This document shows positions 15,657 through 24,484 of a stretch of 41,804 bases of DNA, one piece after another. How positions within the stretch are numbered: the stretch's first letter is position 1; every line of letters starts with the position of its first letter. This DNA is from an uncultured Ruminiclostridium sp. (GTDB taxonomy: Bacteria > Bacillota > Clostridia > Oscillospirales > Ruminococcaceae), in the NCBI GenBank assembly GCA_905235805.1, contig CAJOMV010000013.1, positions 1-41,804 on the forward strand, written 5' to 3'. The position numbers were made by a program, and so were the translations under genes. The notes beneath the pieces are model-generated. The model was given only the letters and a program-made list of their open reading frames with translations. It had not been told where the DNA came from and made no database searches.

Positions 15657-17357
15657 ATGGCAGGATTATTGAAATTCATCACCTGCGGGAGCGTTGACGA
15701 CGGGAAATCCACCCTCATAGGGCATATCCTCTACGACGCGAAGCTGATATACGCAGACCAGGAAAAAGCCCTGAAGCTCGACAGCAAGGTCGGCAGTACG
15801 GGCGGGCAGATCGACTATTCCCTGCTGCTTGACGGACTTATGGCGGAGCGTGAGCAGGGCATCACCATAGACGTTGCGTACCGCTACTTCACCACCGGAG
15901 CGCGCAGCTTCATCGTCGCGGACACTCCCGGACATGAGGAATACACCCGCAATATGGCGGTGGGAGCCTCCTTCGCGGAGCTTGCGGTGATACTCGTGGA
16001 CGCGTCGCAGGGGGTGCTCGTGCAGACCCGCCGCCACGCGAGAATATGCAGCCTCATGGGCATACGGCACTATGTGTTCGCGGTGAACAAAATGGACCTT
16101 GTGCAGTATTCGGAGAGCCGCTTCAATGAGATACTCACGCAGATAACCGGACTTACGGAAGAGCTGAAGCTCGCGGACGTGAAGGTGATGCCGCTGTCCG
16201 CGACGGTCGGCGACAACGTGACCGGACGCTCGGAGAATATGCCGTGGTACAGCGGCGAACCGCTGCTGAGATACCTCGAGACTGTGGACGTGAGTGAGAG
16301 CGCAAGCGGCGAGGCATTCTATATGCCCGTGCAGCGCGTCTGCCGTCCCGACCGCACATTCAGGGGTTTTCAGGGACAGGTTGAGGCGGGCAGCGTCTCC
16401 GTGGGAGACACGGTGCGCACTCTCCCGAGCGGCGAGACTGCCGCGGTCAAGGGGATACTCGTCACCGACAGGCAGGCGGATACCGCATACGCGGGTCAGC
16501 CCGTCACACTCACCCTCGACCGTGAGGTGGACGTTTCCCGCGGGTGCGTCATCACAAAGGACGAGGCTATAGCGGCATACGGCACGCTCGATGTATCGCT
16601 GCTGTGGACGGACGACAGCGAGCTGAACGTGGGGAACGACTGCCTTGTGAAGCTGGGGACGAAGCTCATTCCCGCGGCTGTCACGGAGATAAAGTACGCC
16701 GTGGACGTGAACACGGGCGCGCATATCCCCGCGAAGTCCCTCCGCAAGAACGGAATAGCCCGCTGCACGATACGGCTTTCGGAGCCTATAACCGCGGACA
16801 GATTTGCTCTCCACAAGACCCTCGGTGAGCTCATACTCATAGACCGTGTGACGAATATGACGGCAGCCTGCGGAGTGGTGGAGGACGTGCTCGACAAGGC
16901 AGTGAGCGGACAGGAGCAGGCGTCCTTCACGGACGGCACACTGAAAGCCCGCGGAGACCTCTTCGAGGAGTTCTACTACGATGTCAACAGCTACAACGTG
17001 TTCCACGCACAGACCATAAACAGCACCTTCCGCGTAGGTGACGAGATACCCACCCGCGGAAAGAGCTTCGCGTACCCCGACGATTTCGATGTCATCGTAA
17101 TGCGCGACAAGGTGGCGGTGCTGATACGCGGGAGAAAGGTGGAGCGGTTGGTGCGCTTCGACGAGTACAGCTATGACTGCACCGTTCCCGTAGTAAACGG
17201 GCGGGGCTTCGCGGTGCTCGCGAAAACAGCCGACGACGTGAAGCGCTTTATCGCGGAATACGAAAGCTCCGACGAAGCAAGCCTCCCCGAGCTCTTCGGC
17301 AGGTGGCTAGACTTTGATACCTACCGGAAGATATATATTTCCGGGGCGTATATATGA
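15657..17357 (+). CDS. cysN: Sulfate adenylyltransferase subunit 1 (CysN) with unusual C-terminal extension
   Basis: This GTPase drives CysD. The 566-aa protein has an EF-Tu-like G domain: P-loop CGSVDDGKST (10-19), DTPGHEEYTRNM (89-100) and NKMD (144-147), then two beta-barrel domains ending near residue 410. In many bacteria an APS kinase (CysC) may follow; here roughly residues 415-566 form a different domain with no P-loop, containing FEEFYYDVNSYNVFHAQTIN, GDEIPTRGKSFAYP and DVIVMRDKVAVLIRGRKVER. I do not recognise it. I chose the ATG at 15657, two bases after the cysD stop, because it gives MAGLLKFITCGSVDDGKST. This is the last gene of the operon; a terminator follows. Confidence 0.9.
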   Translation: MAGLLKFITCGSVDDGKSTLIGHILYDAKLIYADQEKALKLDSKVGSTGGQIDYSLLLDGLMAEREQGITIDVAYRYFTTGARSFIVADTPGHEEYTRNMAVGASFAELAVILVDASQGVLVQTRRHARICSLMGIRHYVFAVNKMDLVQYSESRFNEILTQITGLTEELKLADVKVMPLSATVGDNVTGRSENMPWYSGEPLLRYLETVDVSESASGEAFYMPVQRVCRPDRTFRGFQGQVEAGSVSVGDTVRTLPSGETAAVKGILVTDRQADTAYAGQPVTLTLDREVDVSRGCVITKDEAIAAYGTLDVSLLWTDDSELNVGNDCLVKLGTKLIPAAVTEIKYAVDVNTGAHIPAKSLRKNGIARCTIRLSEPITADRFALHKTLGELILIDRVTNMTAACGVVEDVLDKAVSGQEQASFTDGTLKARGDLFEEFYYDVNSYNVFHAQTINSTFRVGDEIPTRGKSFAYPDDFDVIVMRDKVAVLIRGRKVERLVRFDEYSYDCTVPVVNGRGFAVLAKTADDVKRFIAEYESSDEASLPELFGRWLDFDTYRKIYISGAYI

Positions 17358-17362
17358 TGAAT

Positions 17363-17397
17363 AAGCCTGTCGTTTCAGTGGGAAATGACAGGCTTTT
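17363..17397 (+). terminator. Rho-independent terminator of the sulfate/siroheme operon
   Basis: AAGCCTGTC (17363-17371) pairs with GACAGGCTT (17387-17395), with further TTTC/GGAA pairing inside, followed by TTTT. It lies directly after cysN and just before the next promoter. Confidence 0.88.
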
Positions 17398-17401
17398 CCG
17401 A

Positions 17402-17431
17402 TTGACAACTTATACCGGTTTGTGTTATAAT
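17402..17431 (+). promoter_or_regulatory. Consensus sigma-A promoter of the PBP-phosphatase gene
   Basis: TTGACA (17402-17407), an 18-nt spacer and TATAAT (17426-17431), with an upstream TGTG giving an extended -10. The leader to the ATG at 17462 is short. Confidence 0.9.
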
Positions 17432-17461
17432 ATGGGATATAAAAACTGGGAAGGTAAAACT

Positions 17462-19558
17462 ATGATAAACGGAAAGAATATCATCGCCTTATGCACATCG
17501 AGAATATATGACCCGCAGCTCAACGGGTTTATAAGAGATCTGAACGAGCGGCTCCTGCCGCTGAACTGCCGGGTGCTGATATATACGCTCAACTGCGACC
17601 TGTACTGGGTGGAGGACAATAACGTCCCCGAGACCGCGGTATTCGGGATAATACCGTATGACAGGCTGGAGTGCCTCATTCTCATGGACGAGAAGATAAA
17701 GAGCCGCACAGTGGCGGAGCGGATAATCTCCCGCGCAAGGGAAAACTCCGTCCCCGTCATAGTCATAGACGGACACTATGAGGGGACGGCGGAGATATGC
17801 TTCGATTACGAGGGCGGCTTCGAGAATGTGGTGCGCCACGTCATTGAGGGGCACTCGGTAAAGAAAACGCACTTCATAGCGGGACATAAGGGCAATAAAT
17901 TTTCAGAAGCGAGAATAGATATATTCAGAAAGGTGCTGACCGAGAACGGCTTGGAGTTCACCCCGGAAATGGTGAGCTACGGGGACTTCTGGGCAGACCC
18001 GGCACGCGCCGCCGCGCAGAGACTGATAGATTCGGGCGATATACCCGACGCGGTGATCTGCGCGAACGATATAATGGCGATAAACGTCTGTGACGTGTTC
18101 GTAAAAGCGGGGATAAAGGTGCCGGAGCAGGTCATCGTAACGGGCTTCGACGGTATCGAGGAGGCGCTGCGCTCCGTTCCGGCGGTATCCACGGCGGGCT
18201 GCGACTATACAGAGCTTGCCGACGCGGTACGGGACAGCGTCGCCGCGCTTCTGAACGGAGAAGGTCTGCGGGGCGGCAGCGTACTGCCGAGGCTCTCCCC
18301 GAACACCTCCTGCGGCTGCGAGTACATACCGCCCGAAAATGCCACCCTTGACAGCATAAACAACGTCTACTACCGCTATCAGGACAACATCAGGGAGTTT
18401 CACGACATAGCCTCGGGAATGCAGCAGGCGACCTCCCCGGAGGAGGCTGCCTCATTCCTCGCGAAAAGCCTGCTCATGCACGACCTCTGCTGCATTGCCG
18501 ACAAGGGGTGCTTCGAAAACCGGGAGAACTTCTTCTTCCGTCAGGACGCCGGCACGGAGCACTGCGTGTTCTTCGACAGCTACCACCCCGACAGGGGTCT
18601 CACCGACTTCTCGCGGGAGGAGTTCATTCCCGACTGTGACAGGCGCTTCGCAACGGGCTTCCCGCTGATATTCAATATACTGGACTACATGGGAAAGCCC
18701 TTCGGCTGTCTCTGCTTCTCCTTCGACAACTATCATATCATAGAATACACAAAGACCGCGAGCATCACGGACACTGTCTGCATGGGACTTGGCGGGTATG
18801 TCAACATGCGCTTCCAGAAGTACCTCTCCGAGAAGGTAGACGCGGAGCTCAAGGTCGCCGCGCAGGTGCAGCTCAATATGCTGACCCGTGACTTCCCGAG
18901 GCACGAGCGGTATGATGTCGCAGCCTCCATGATACCCGCGAAGAGCATAGGCGGGGATTTCTACGACTTCTTCCATACCGACGGCAGCCATGTCGCGCTC
19001 GTAATGGCGGACGTATCGGGCAAGGGCGTTCCCGCTGCCCTGTTCATGGCTGTGTTCAAGATGATGATACATGAGCGCGCTCTTATGACGGGAACTCCCG
19101 CGGAGATACTGGAGTACATAAACAACCGGATATGCGAGAACAACCCCATGGGTATGTTCATCACGATATGGCTAGGGCTACTCGACCTGAACACCGGCAT
19201 CATCACCTACGCGAACGCGGGGCATGAATATCCTGCCGTCAGGCGCGGGAACGGCTCCTTCGAGCTGATAAAGAGCGACAACTACCCGCCTGTGGGAACA
19301 GTGGAGGACATGGAGTACGAGGACCTCACCATTGACTTGAGCGGCGGCGGGAGTATCTTCCTATACACCGACGGCGTTACCGACGTAAAGAATACCGAGG
19401 GAGAACATTTCGGGCTTGAGCGCACTCTGGAGCTGCTCAACAGCACCGCGGGCTCTCCCGGGGATATCATCGGCGGCATGAACCGCGGAGTGGACGAATT
19501 CTCCGGAGGTGCCGAGCGCTTCGACGACACCACCATGATGTGCGTGAGCTATGTATGA
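17462..19558 (+). CDS. Cytoplasmic LacI-type ligand-binding domain fused to a SpoIIE/RsbU-type PP2C phosphatase
   Basis: Residues 1-300 of this 698-aa protein form a periplasmic-binding-protein-like fold of the LacI/GalR class (VICANDIMAINVCDVFVKAG, VTGFDGIEEALRSVPAVST), ending in SCGC (283-286). There is no N-terminal HTH, signal peptide or membrane segment, so it should sense a ligand inside the cell. Residues about 300-455 are a linker or GAF-like region. Residues 456-698 are the phosphatase: GGDFYDFF (497-504), ADVSGKGVPAALFM (516-529), ANAGHEYP (584-591), YTDGVTD (635-641) and DDTTMM (688-693), with all metal aspartates. Such enzymes dephosphorylate anti-sigma-factor antagonists; none is encoded nearby, so the target is unknown. 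The ATG at 17462 has GGGAAGG upstream. It has its own promoter and terminator. Confidence 0.85.
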   Translation: MINGKNIIALCTSRIYDPQLNGFIRDLNERLLPLNCRVLIYTLNCDLYWVEDNNVPETAVFGIIPYDRLECLILMDEKIKSRTVAERIISRARENSVPVIVIDGHYEGTAEICFDYEGGFENVVRHVIEGHSVKKTHFIAGHKGNKFSEARIDIFRKVLTENGLEFTPEMVSYGDFWADPARAAAQRLIDSGDIPDAVICANDIMAINVCDVFVKAGIKVPEQVIVTGFDGIEEALRSVPAVSTAGCDYTELADAVRDSVAALLNGEGLRGGSVLPRLSPNTSCGCEYIPPENATLDSINNVYYRYQDNIREFHDIASGMQQATSPEEAASFLAKSLLMHDLCCIADKGCFENRENFFFRQDAGTEHCVFFDSYHPDRGLTDFSREEFIPDCDRRFATGFPLIFNILDYMGKPFGCLCFSFDNYHIIEYTKTASITDTVCMGLGGYVNMRFQKYLSEKVDAELKVAAQVQLNMLTRDFPRHERYDVAASMIPAKSIGGDFYDFFHTDGSHVALVMADVSGKGVPAALFMAVFKMMIHERALMTGTPAEILEYINNRICENNPMGMFITIWLGLLDLNTGIITYANAGHEYPAVRRGNGSFELIKSDNYPPVGTVEDMEYEDLTIDLSGGGSIFLYTDGVTDVKNTEGEHFGLERTLELLNSTAGSPGDIIGGMNRGVDEFSGGAERFDDTTMMCVSYV

Positions 19559-19580
19559 TATGACCCTGTACCGCAGCAAC

Positions 19581-19613
19581 AGCGCTTTCCCACCGAGGGA
19601 GAGCGCTTTTTTA
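19581..19613 (+). terminator. Rho-independent terminator after the phosphatase gene
   Basis: AGCGCTTTCCC (19581-19591) pairs with GGGAGAGCGCT with one G-U, followed by TTTTTT. Confidence 0.9.
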
Positions 19614-19739
19614 TATGATGCGACGCTCAAACGGCTCAGACGGGAAAAATATTTTTCAGAAAACTGACAGCTTTTTCCGCTCCGCGGGGTGTTATAAATG
19701 AAAGGACCTTTCAGACAGAAAGAGGGAGGTGAGATACGA

Positions 19740-20252
19740 ATGACCGACAGCGAATTCGAACGCTACGTCAGGCTGTACCGACGGAATGTGTTCGCGGCAG
19801 CGCTCTGCCTCGTCAGAAATGAGTACGACGCGGACGATATAACGCAGGAAGCGTTCCTGCGGCTGTACAGATACGGCGGAACGTTCAGCGAGGACGAGCA
19901 CGTCAAGGCATGGCTCATACGATGCGCGCTGAACCGCGGAAAGACTATGCTCGGCTCGGGGTGGCGAAGGCGCTCACTGCCGCTTGACGCGGCGGCGGAG
20001 ATAACATACACCGACAGCGCGTACGACGGCGGCAGCGACCTGCTGAAGCTGATAGGAAAGCTGAAACGGAACAATCGTATCGCACTGCACATGTATTACT
20101 ATGAAGGCTACACAACAGAAGAAATTTCGGCAATACTGGGGATAAGCACCGGCGCCGTGAACTCCCGCTTAAGCAGGGGACGGCAGCAGCTGAAGGCGCT
20201 TATCGGAGATGAAAGGAATGTGGATAATGGATTACAAGGCTCTGTTCGATGA
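19740..20252 (+). CDS. ECF-type RNA polymerase sigma factor (first of two)
   Basis: This 170-aa protein has sigma region 2, including NEYDADDITQEAFLRLYRY and WLIRCALNRGK, and sigma region 4, IALHMYYYEGYTTEEISAIL with the HTH GISTGAVNSRLSRGRQQLK. A weakly conserved linker separates them, as usual for ECF factors. The ATG at 19740 is preceded by GAGGGAGGTGAG; the in-frame ATG at 19698 has no ribosome site. The end overlaps the next gene by 26 bases, so sigma factor and partner are translationally coupled. No convincing sigma-A promoter is visible; self-regulation is likely but its promoter could not be picked out. Confidence 0.9.
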   Translation: MTDSEFERYVRLYRRNVFAAALCLVRNEYDADDITQEAFLRLYRYGGTFSEDEHVKAWLIRCALNRGKTMLGSGWRRRSLPLDAAAEITYTDSAYDGGSDLLKLIGKLKRNNRIALHMYYYEGYTTEEISAILGISTGAVNSRLSRGRQQLKALIGDERNVDNGLQGSVR

Positions 20253-21261
20253 TGTTATGTGCCGTAAATATGATACCGCGCCTCTTTCGGACGATGACGA
20301 ATTTATTGCGAAAATCAAAGAAAGGGCGAGTAATATGGAAAAGAAAAAAATCAGATCCCGGAAGCCCGCGGTCATTGCGGCTTCGATAGCCGCCGCGGCA
20401 GTGCTCACAGGGTCGGTGGGCGCGCTGGTGAACTACTATCATCAGCGGTCTGTGGACTCCTTCATCTACGACGCTTCGGGTACGGGGAGCGCTGTGATGA
20501 TAGACGAGGCGAGCACTCTCACATCTGCAAACGAGCATTTCAGAGTGACCCTCGACAAGACATATTTCGACGGCGAGAACATGACCTGCATCCTGACGGT
20601 GGAATCTCTCGACGGTACGGAGATACCCAACCTCGGCGTTTACGGATCCCATGACGGGGATTTCAGAGACGGTTCGGTGTATAATCTGAACTGCTGGGCT
20701 TCGACCGAGTACAAATGGAACGACACCGATTATGCTACTAAGAGGGCGTATGAGGCTCATATCACCGGCGCGAATCTGCGCCTGCAGTACACTCCGTATA
20801 TCGGCGACGAAGGGCTTGAGGGCGGAACATACCTGAAATTCAGGGACTGGAATTATGAACCGCCGAGTCTGTACGTCCTTTCGGACGACGGGACCTACGT
20901 TCCCGCTGTTCCCGAAAGTGAGTGGAACATCTTCCACGACATCGTGCTCCGCACCGACGTCGAAAAGAATGTCGAAACGGCGGAGCTGTACAGCGAGATG
21001 GGCGCTAAGCTCATACTGTCGGAGATAGGCTACTATTCCAACGAGGTGAACGCGTTCCCGATATTCGAGAACGGCATCACCGACCCCGCGGACGAAAATG
21101 TTGCTCTGGTGCTCAATGACGGTACAACAAGGACCTTCGACAAGTTCCTGACCGACGCGTTCTCCGTCGGCACGAGCTGCTATGTACTGTTCCCCGAGAC
21201 GATAGAGCTTGACGAGTACATGGGTATCGAGGTAAACGGTATAAGATATCTGAAGAAATGA
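20227..21261 (+). CDS. Putative membrane-anchored anti-sigma factor with large extracytoplasmic domain
   Basis: The 344-aa product starts with a charged cytosolic part (MDYKALFDDVM to about residue 48), then one membrane span (VIAASIAAAAVLTGSVGALV), then about 270 residues outside the cell. That topology and the overlap with the sigma gene indicate an anti-sigma factor (DUF4179-like arrangement); no enzymatic motif is seen in the outer part, which is acidic and rich in aromatic residues. I chose the ATG at 20227 because AAAGGA lies 9 nt upstream; 20209 and 20218 are alternative starts. The cognate sigma is inferred from position. Confidence 0.72.
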   Translation: MDYKALFDDVMCRKYDTAPLSDDDEFIAKIKERASNMEKKKIRSRKPAVIAASIAAAAVLTGSVGALVNYYHQRSVDSFIYDASGTGSAVMIDEASTLTSANEHFRVTLDKTYFDGENMTCILTVESLDGTEIPNLGVYGSHDGDFRDGSVYNLNCWASTEYKWNDTDYATKRAYEAHITGANLRLQYTPYIGDEGLEGGTYLKFRDWNYEPPSLYVLSDDGTYVPAVPESEWNIFHDIVLRTDVEKNVETAELYSEMGAKLILSEIGYYSNEVNAFPIFENGITDPADENVALVLNDGTTRTFDKFLTDAFSVGTSCYVLFPETIELDEYMGIEVNGIRYLKK

Positions 21262-21279
21262 TCCCCCGGAATGAAAATA

Positions 21280-21319
21280 TCCCCCGACACGGTGTCCTGC
21301 CGTATCGGGGGAATTCTTT
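21280..21319. terminator. Shared, probably bidirectional terminator
   Basis: TCCCCCGACACGG (21280-21292) pairs with CCGTATCGGGGGA (21300-21312), with one mismatch. A TTCTTTT tract follows on the plus strand and AAAATAT precedes it, giving a U-rich run for minus-strand transcripts. It separates the anti-sigma gene from the convergent ABC operon. Confidence 0.8.
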
Positions 21320-21994
21320 TTACATTATCATTCTGCCGTTTTCTATGCGGACGATGCGGGAGCCGTACCCCGCGCATTTCTCGGAATGTGTCACCTGCAG
21401 GATAGTTATCCCCTTCTCCTTGTTTATCCGGGAGAAGAGCTCCATGACCTCGGAGCCTGCGGAGGAATCGAGGTTGCCCGTAGGCTCGTCGGCAAGTATT
21501 ATCTCGGGTGAGGCGAGTACGGCGCGCGCTATGGCGACCCTCTGCTGCTGACCGCCCGAGAGCTGGTTCGGCATGGAGCGGCGCTTATCGGCAAGACCCG
21601 TTATCTCAAGTATCTCGTCCGTCAGCGGCTTCAGCTCCGAACGCTTCCGTCCCTTCGCAGTCTCGGGAAGTATCACGTTATCCTCTACGCAAAGGTTCTG
21701 CACAAGATTGTAGAACTGGAAAATAAAGCCTATCTTGCTCAGCCGCAGCTTCGCAAGCTCCCCCTCCTTCATCTTCGTTATGTCCTCGCCGCATACCTTT
21801 ATGGTGCCCTCAAAGCTGCGGTCAAGCCCGCCTATCAGGTACAGCAGAGTGGACTTGCCGCTCCCGGAGGCACCCATGAGGGAGACGAACTCGCCCTTCT
21901 CAACGGTCAGGTCTGCGCCGTTGAGGACTGTCGCCGCGGCGTCGCCCTTTCCGAATACCTTCTTTACATTTATAACTTCGATCACATCGGACAT
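21320..21994 (-). CDS. ABC transporter ATP-binding protein, MacB/LolD type
   Basis: The 224-aa ATPase carries Walker A GASGSGKST, the family-typical FIFQFYNLVQNLCVEDNV after the Q-loop, signature LSGGQQQR, Walker B IILADEP followed by TGNLDS, and the switch His in VTHS. This subtype pairs with FtsX-like permeases and works as a mechanotransmitter or exporter, not as an importer. GGGGAGGA precedes the ATG. It is the last gene of a minus-strand operon; the permease ends 15 bases upstream. Confidence 0.93.
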   Translation of the reverse strand: MSDVIEVINVKKVFGKGDAAATVLNGADLTVEKGEFVSLMGASGSGKSTLLYLIGGLDRSFEGTIKVCGEDITKMKEGELAKLRLSKIGFIFQFYNLVQNLCVEDNVILPETAKGRKRSELKPLTDEILEITGLADKRRSMPNQLSGGQQQRVAIARAVLASPEIILADEPTGNLDSSAGSEVMELFSRINKEKGITILQVTHSEKCAGYGSRIVRIENGRMIM

Positions 21995-22009
21995 TTTCGT
22001 TTCCTCCCC

Positions 22010-24481
22010 TTATTCATATTTGAGCTGCTCGGCTAAATTCATCTCTTTCATTCTGCTTATCGGGAATACCGCGACAGCCGTGAATACCGCCCACAGTATC
22101 AGTCCGAGCGTTATCACCGCTCCGGCGGAGTCCGCCTCGGGCAGCGTCAGCATGAGCGCCGCTGTTATCCTGCGGAAATGCAGCGACAGCAGCAATGCCG
22201 CCGGTGCAGCGAAAATGAGCGATATCCCCGCCGCAATGAAGCTCTCCAGCAGGAACATCTTCGCAAGCTGTCCACGGGTCATCGAGGTGGATATCAGCAC
22301 CGCGCATTCCCTGCGCCTCCCCTCGAAGCCGATGAGCTGATTGCCCGCAACGCCTATGAATGTCATGCCTGCCGCGACGAAAATAAGGAAGTTGATGATC
22401 GTCATCACAGACGCGGTATCGCGGGCATTGTCCGCCTCATACTCCTCCCTCGTCTTTGCGTCCGTGACATAGCCTGCCGAGTGGTCGGTTATCGTGCTGA
22501 CCGCCGCCGCGGGTGACGAGCACTTCGCGAGAATGAGCTGCGGGTTGTCCTTGTATATCTCCTTATACAGCTTTTCGGATATAGCCAGCGGCAGCGAGGA
22601 GCTGTCCGTATAGTTTATAAAGTCATTGCCCCGCACGGTAAGTGTCTTTGTGACAGGCATGAACATCTCGGACTTGAACGTGATCTCCACGGTGTCCCCC
22701 GGCTTGAGTCCGTTCCGGTCAGCGAGCACCCTTGTCATCACGACCTCATCATACCCGAGGTCGTCGGGCACTCCCCCGGAGCCGGTGTACAGAGTGTACC
22801 CGCCCTCCGGCACGCCGTCGATTAAGGTGTACAGACTTGTGTGAACGCCGTTTACAATGACATTGTCCATGCTGCTGTATATATATTCGGTCGCCGTGAC
22901 TCCGTCGATGTCATCCACGAAGGAGACTGTGTTCCTGCCGGTGTCCGGCGTCACCCACACGAACAGGTCGGCGTCCGCCATGCTGTGAGAGTAGGTCATT
23001 CCGAACGAGGAAGCGAAGATGTAGATGACTATGGCTATCGCGGAAGCAGCGAAGCACAGCACTGCGCTTCCCACGGTGCTCTTTCTCTGCCGCACCTCGG
23101 TCGCCGCAAGCTGCGCTATCGGCATATTCAGCCTCCCCGACAGCTCAGCCAGCAGTCCCGCCGCGAGCCGCAGCAGATACGGGTAGAGCAGCGCCGCGGC
23201 AGTCGCGAAGAATATGAAGCTCACCAGCAGCGCAAGGAATTCATCGGGCGTGGCTATAAGCAGCACCGCCGCTATCACCGCGAGCACAATGCCCGTCACC
23301 GTAGACGCGCGGCTGTATCTGTACTGCGTGTCCTTGTTCGAGAAGATGATGTCGCGTATCGGAGTCTTTACCGCCAGCAGTATCTCCTTTATCGGACAGA
23401 GGCACTCTGTCAGCATAGCTCCGCAGATGACAGCGAGTATGAGGAGCGGAGAAGCGCTGCCTGTGTCGAGCTGAACTATCGTGCCGTCGGAATTCGCGGG
23501 CGCAAAGACGCCCGTCACGAGGTTAGGACGCACCAGACTGTCCAGCAGCACTCCGAGGAGCGCTCCCACAAGCCCGTACAGCGCGTTCTCCGCCAGCAGC
23601 ACCGTGTATGTCATACCCGCGGGTATACCGAGACTGCGGAAGGTGCCGATGACAGGCATCTTGTCGGAGATGATGCGCTGTGAGGAGGATATGGTCACGA
23701 ACAGCACCAGCAGGAGCAGCACCGCGAACATGGCGAGGAATATATTCGTCATATACTCTATGAGCTGCTGTGTGGTCTCGTCGCCGAGAAGCACCTGCAC
23801 ATCGGCTGTGGGAGCGTTCCGCTCAAGTATCTCCTTCGCCTCGGTTATGCGGGTGTTGTCGGCAACGTCTATGTATACCATGCGGGATAAGGCGTTCTCG
23901 CCGTCCATTATCCTTATCGAGTTCTCGGAGACGAGGATACGGTCACTGAAGAGCAGGGAGTTTTTAGTGTCCCGCTCGACGCGCCTGACCGTGAAATCGA
24001 AGGGCTCCTTCTTCCGGCTGTACAGGGTGAGGGTATCGCCCTCCCCGACCTTCAGGGAATCGGCGAGCCTGCCGGATATGGAAGCCTCAAAGTCGCCGAG
24101 CGTTATCTCCTCATCGACAAGTCCGAGCTTCTTCATCTCGTCGTTTATGCCGACAAAGGTATAGCTTTTTGTGCGGTATATATTGTAGCTGCCGGGGATA
24201 TGCTCATCGAACGCCGTGGTTCCGTTGAGCTGCCTTACGGCGATATGCTCCGGCAGTCCGTCGGTGATGTCGTCTCCGAGAGGAGTAAGGCTCGTGACAA
24301 GGATATCCGCCGTCCCGAAGGCGACGCTGTTCGCGGAGCGCAGAGCCGATTCTATCGTTCCCGACATTCCGAACGCCATCATAGCCGCGAAGCTGCACAG
24401 GGCAACAGACAGCAGTATTATGACCGTGCGTCCCTTGTGCGCCCACATACTTTTAAGGGTGTGTTTGAGTATCAGTCCCAT
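22010..24481 (-). CDS. ABC transporter permease, FtsX-like family
   Basis: The 823-aa membrane protein has an N-terminal span (TVIILLSVALCSFAAMMAFG), a long extracytoplasmic region, a first FtsX block of three spans (IFLAMFAVLLLLVLFVTIS onward), a central pair of hydrophobic segments, a second large external domain and a C-terminal FtsX block (TIINFLIFVAAGMTFIGVAG onward, ending in AEQLKYE). This duplicated layout is typical of Firmicutes permeases for antimicrobial-peptide resistance or lipoprotein/peptide export. The substrate is not evident. The start lies three bases after the stop of the M13 peptidase gene. Confidence 0.9.
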   Translation of the reverse strand: MGLILKHTLKSMWAHKGRTVIILLSVALCSFAAMMAFGMSGTIESALRSANSVAFGTADILVTSLTPLGDDITDGLPEHIAVRQLNGTTAFDEHIPGSYNIYRTKSYTFVGINDEMKKLGLVDEEITLGDFEASISGRLADSLKVGEGDTLTLYSRKKEPFDFTVRRVERDTKNSLLFSDRILVSENSIRIMDGENALSRMVYIDVADNTRITEAKEILERNAPTADVQVLLGDETTQQLIEYMTNIFLAMFAVLLLLVLFVTISSSQRIISDKMPVIGTFRSLGIPAGMTYTVLLAENALYGLVGALLGVLLDSLVRPNLVTGVFAPANSDGTIVQLDTGSASPLLILAVICGAMLTECLCPIKEILLAVKTPIRDIIFSNKDTQYRYSRASTVTGIVLAVIAAVLLIATPDEFLALLVSFIFFATAAALLYPYLLRLAAGLLAELSGRLNMPIAQLAATEVRQRKSTVGSAVLCFAASAIAIVIYIFASSFGMTYSHSMADADLFVWVTPDTGRNTVSFVDDIDGVTATEYIYSSMDNVIVNGVHTSLYTLIDGVPEGGYTLYTGSGGVPDDLGYDEVVMTRVLADRNGLKPGDTVEITFKSEMFMPVTKTLTVRGNDFINYTDSSSLPLAISEKLYKEIYKDNPQLILAKCSSPAAAVSTITDHSAGYVTDAKTREEYEADNARDTASVMTIINFLIFVAAGMTFIGVAGNQLIGFEGRRRECAVLISTSMTRGQLAKMFLLESFIAAGISLIFAAPAALLLSLHFRRITAALMLTLPEADSAGAVITLGLILWAVFTAVAVFPISRMKEMNLAEQLKYE

Positions 24482-24484
24482 AGC

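Noticed and set aside
19664-19698. Sigma-A promoter for the first ECF sigma gene (CTGACA ... TATAAA)
   Set aside because: The spacer would be 23 bases, too long for sigma-A; an ECF autoregulatory promoter could not be identified with confidence.
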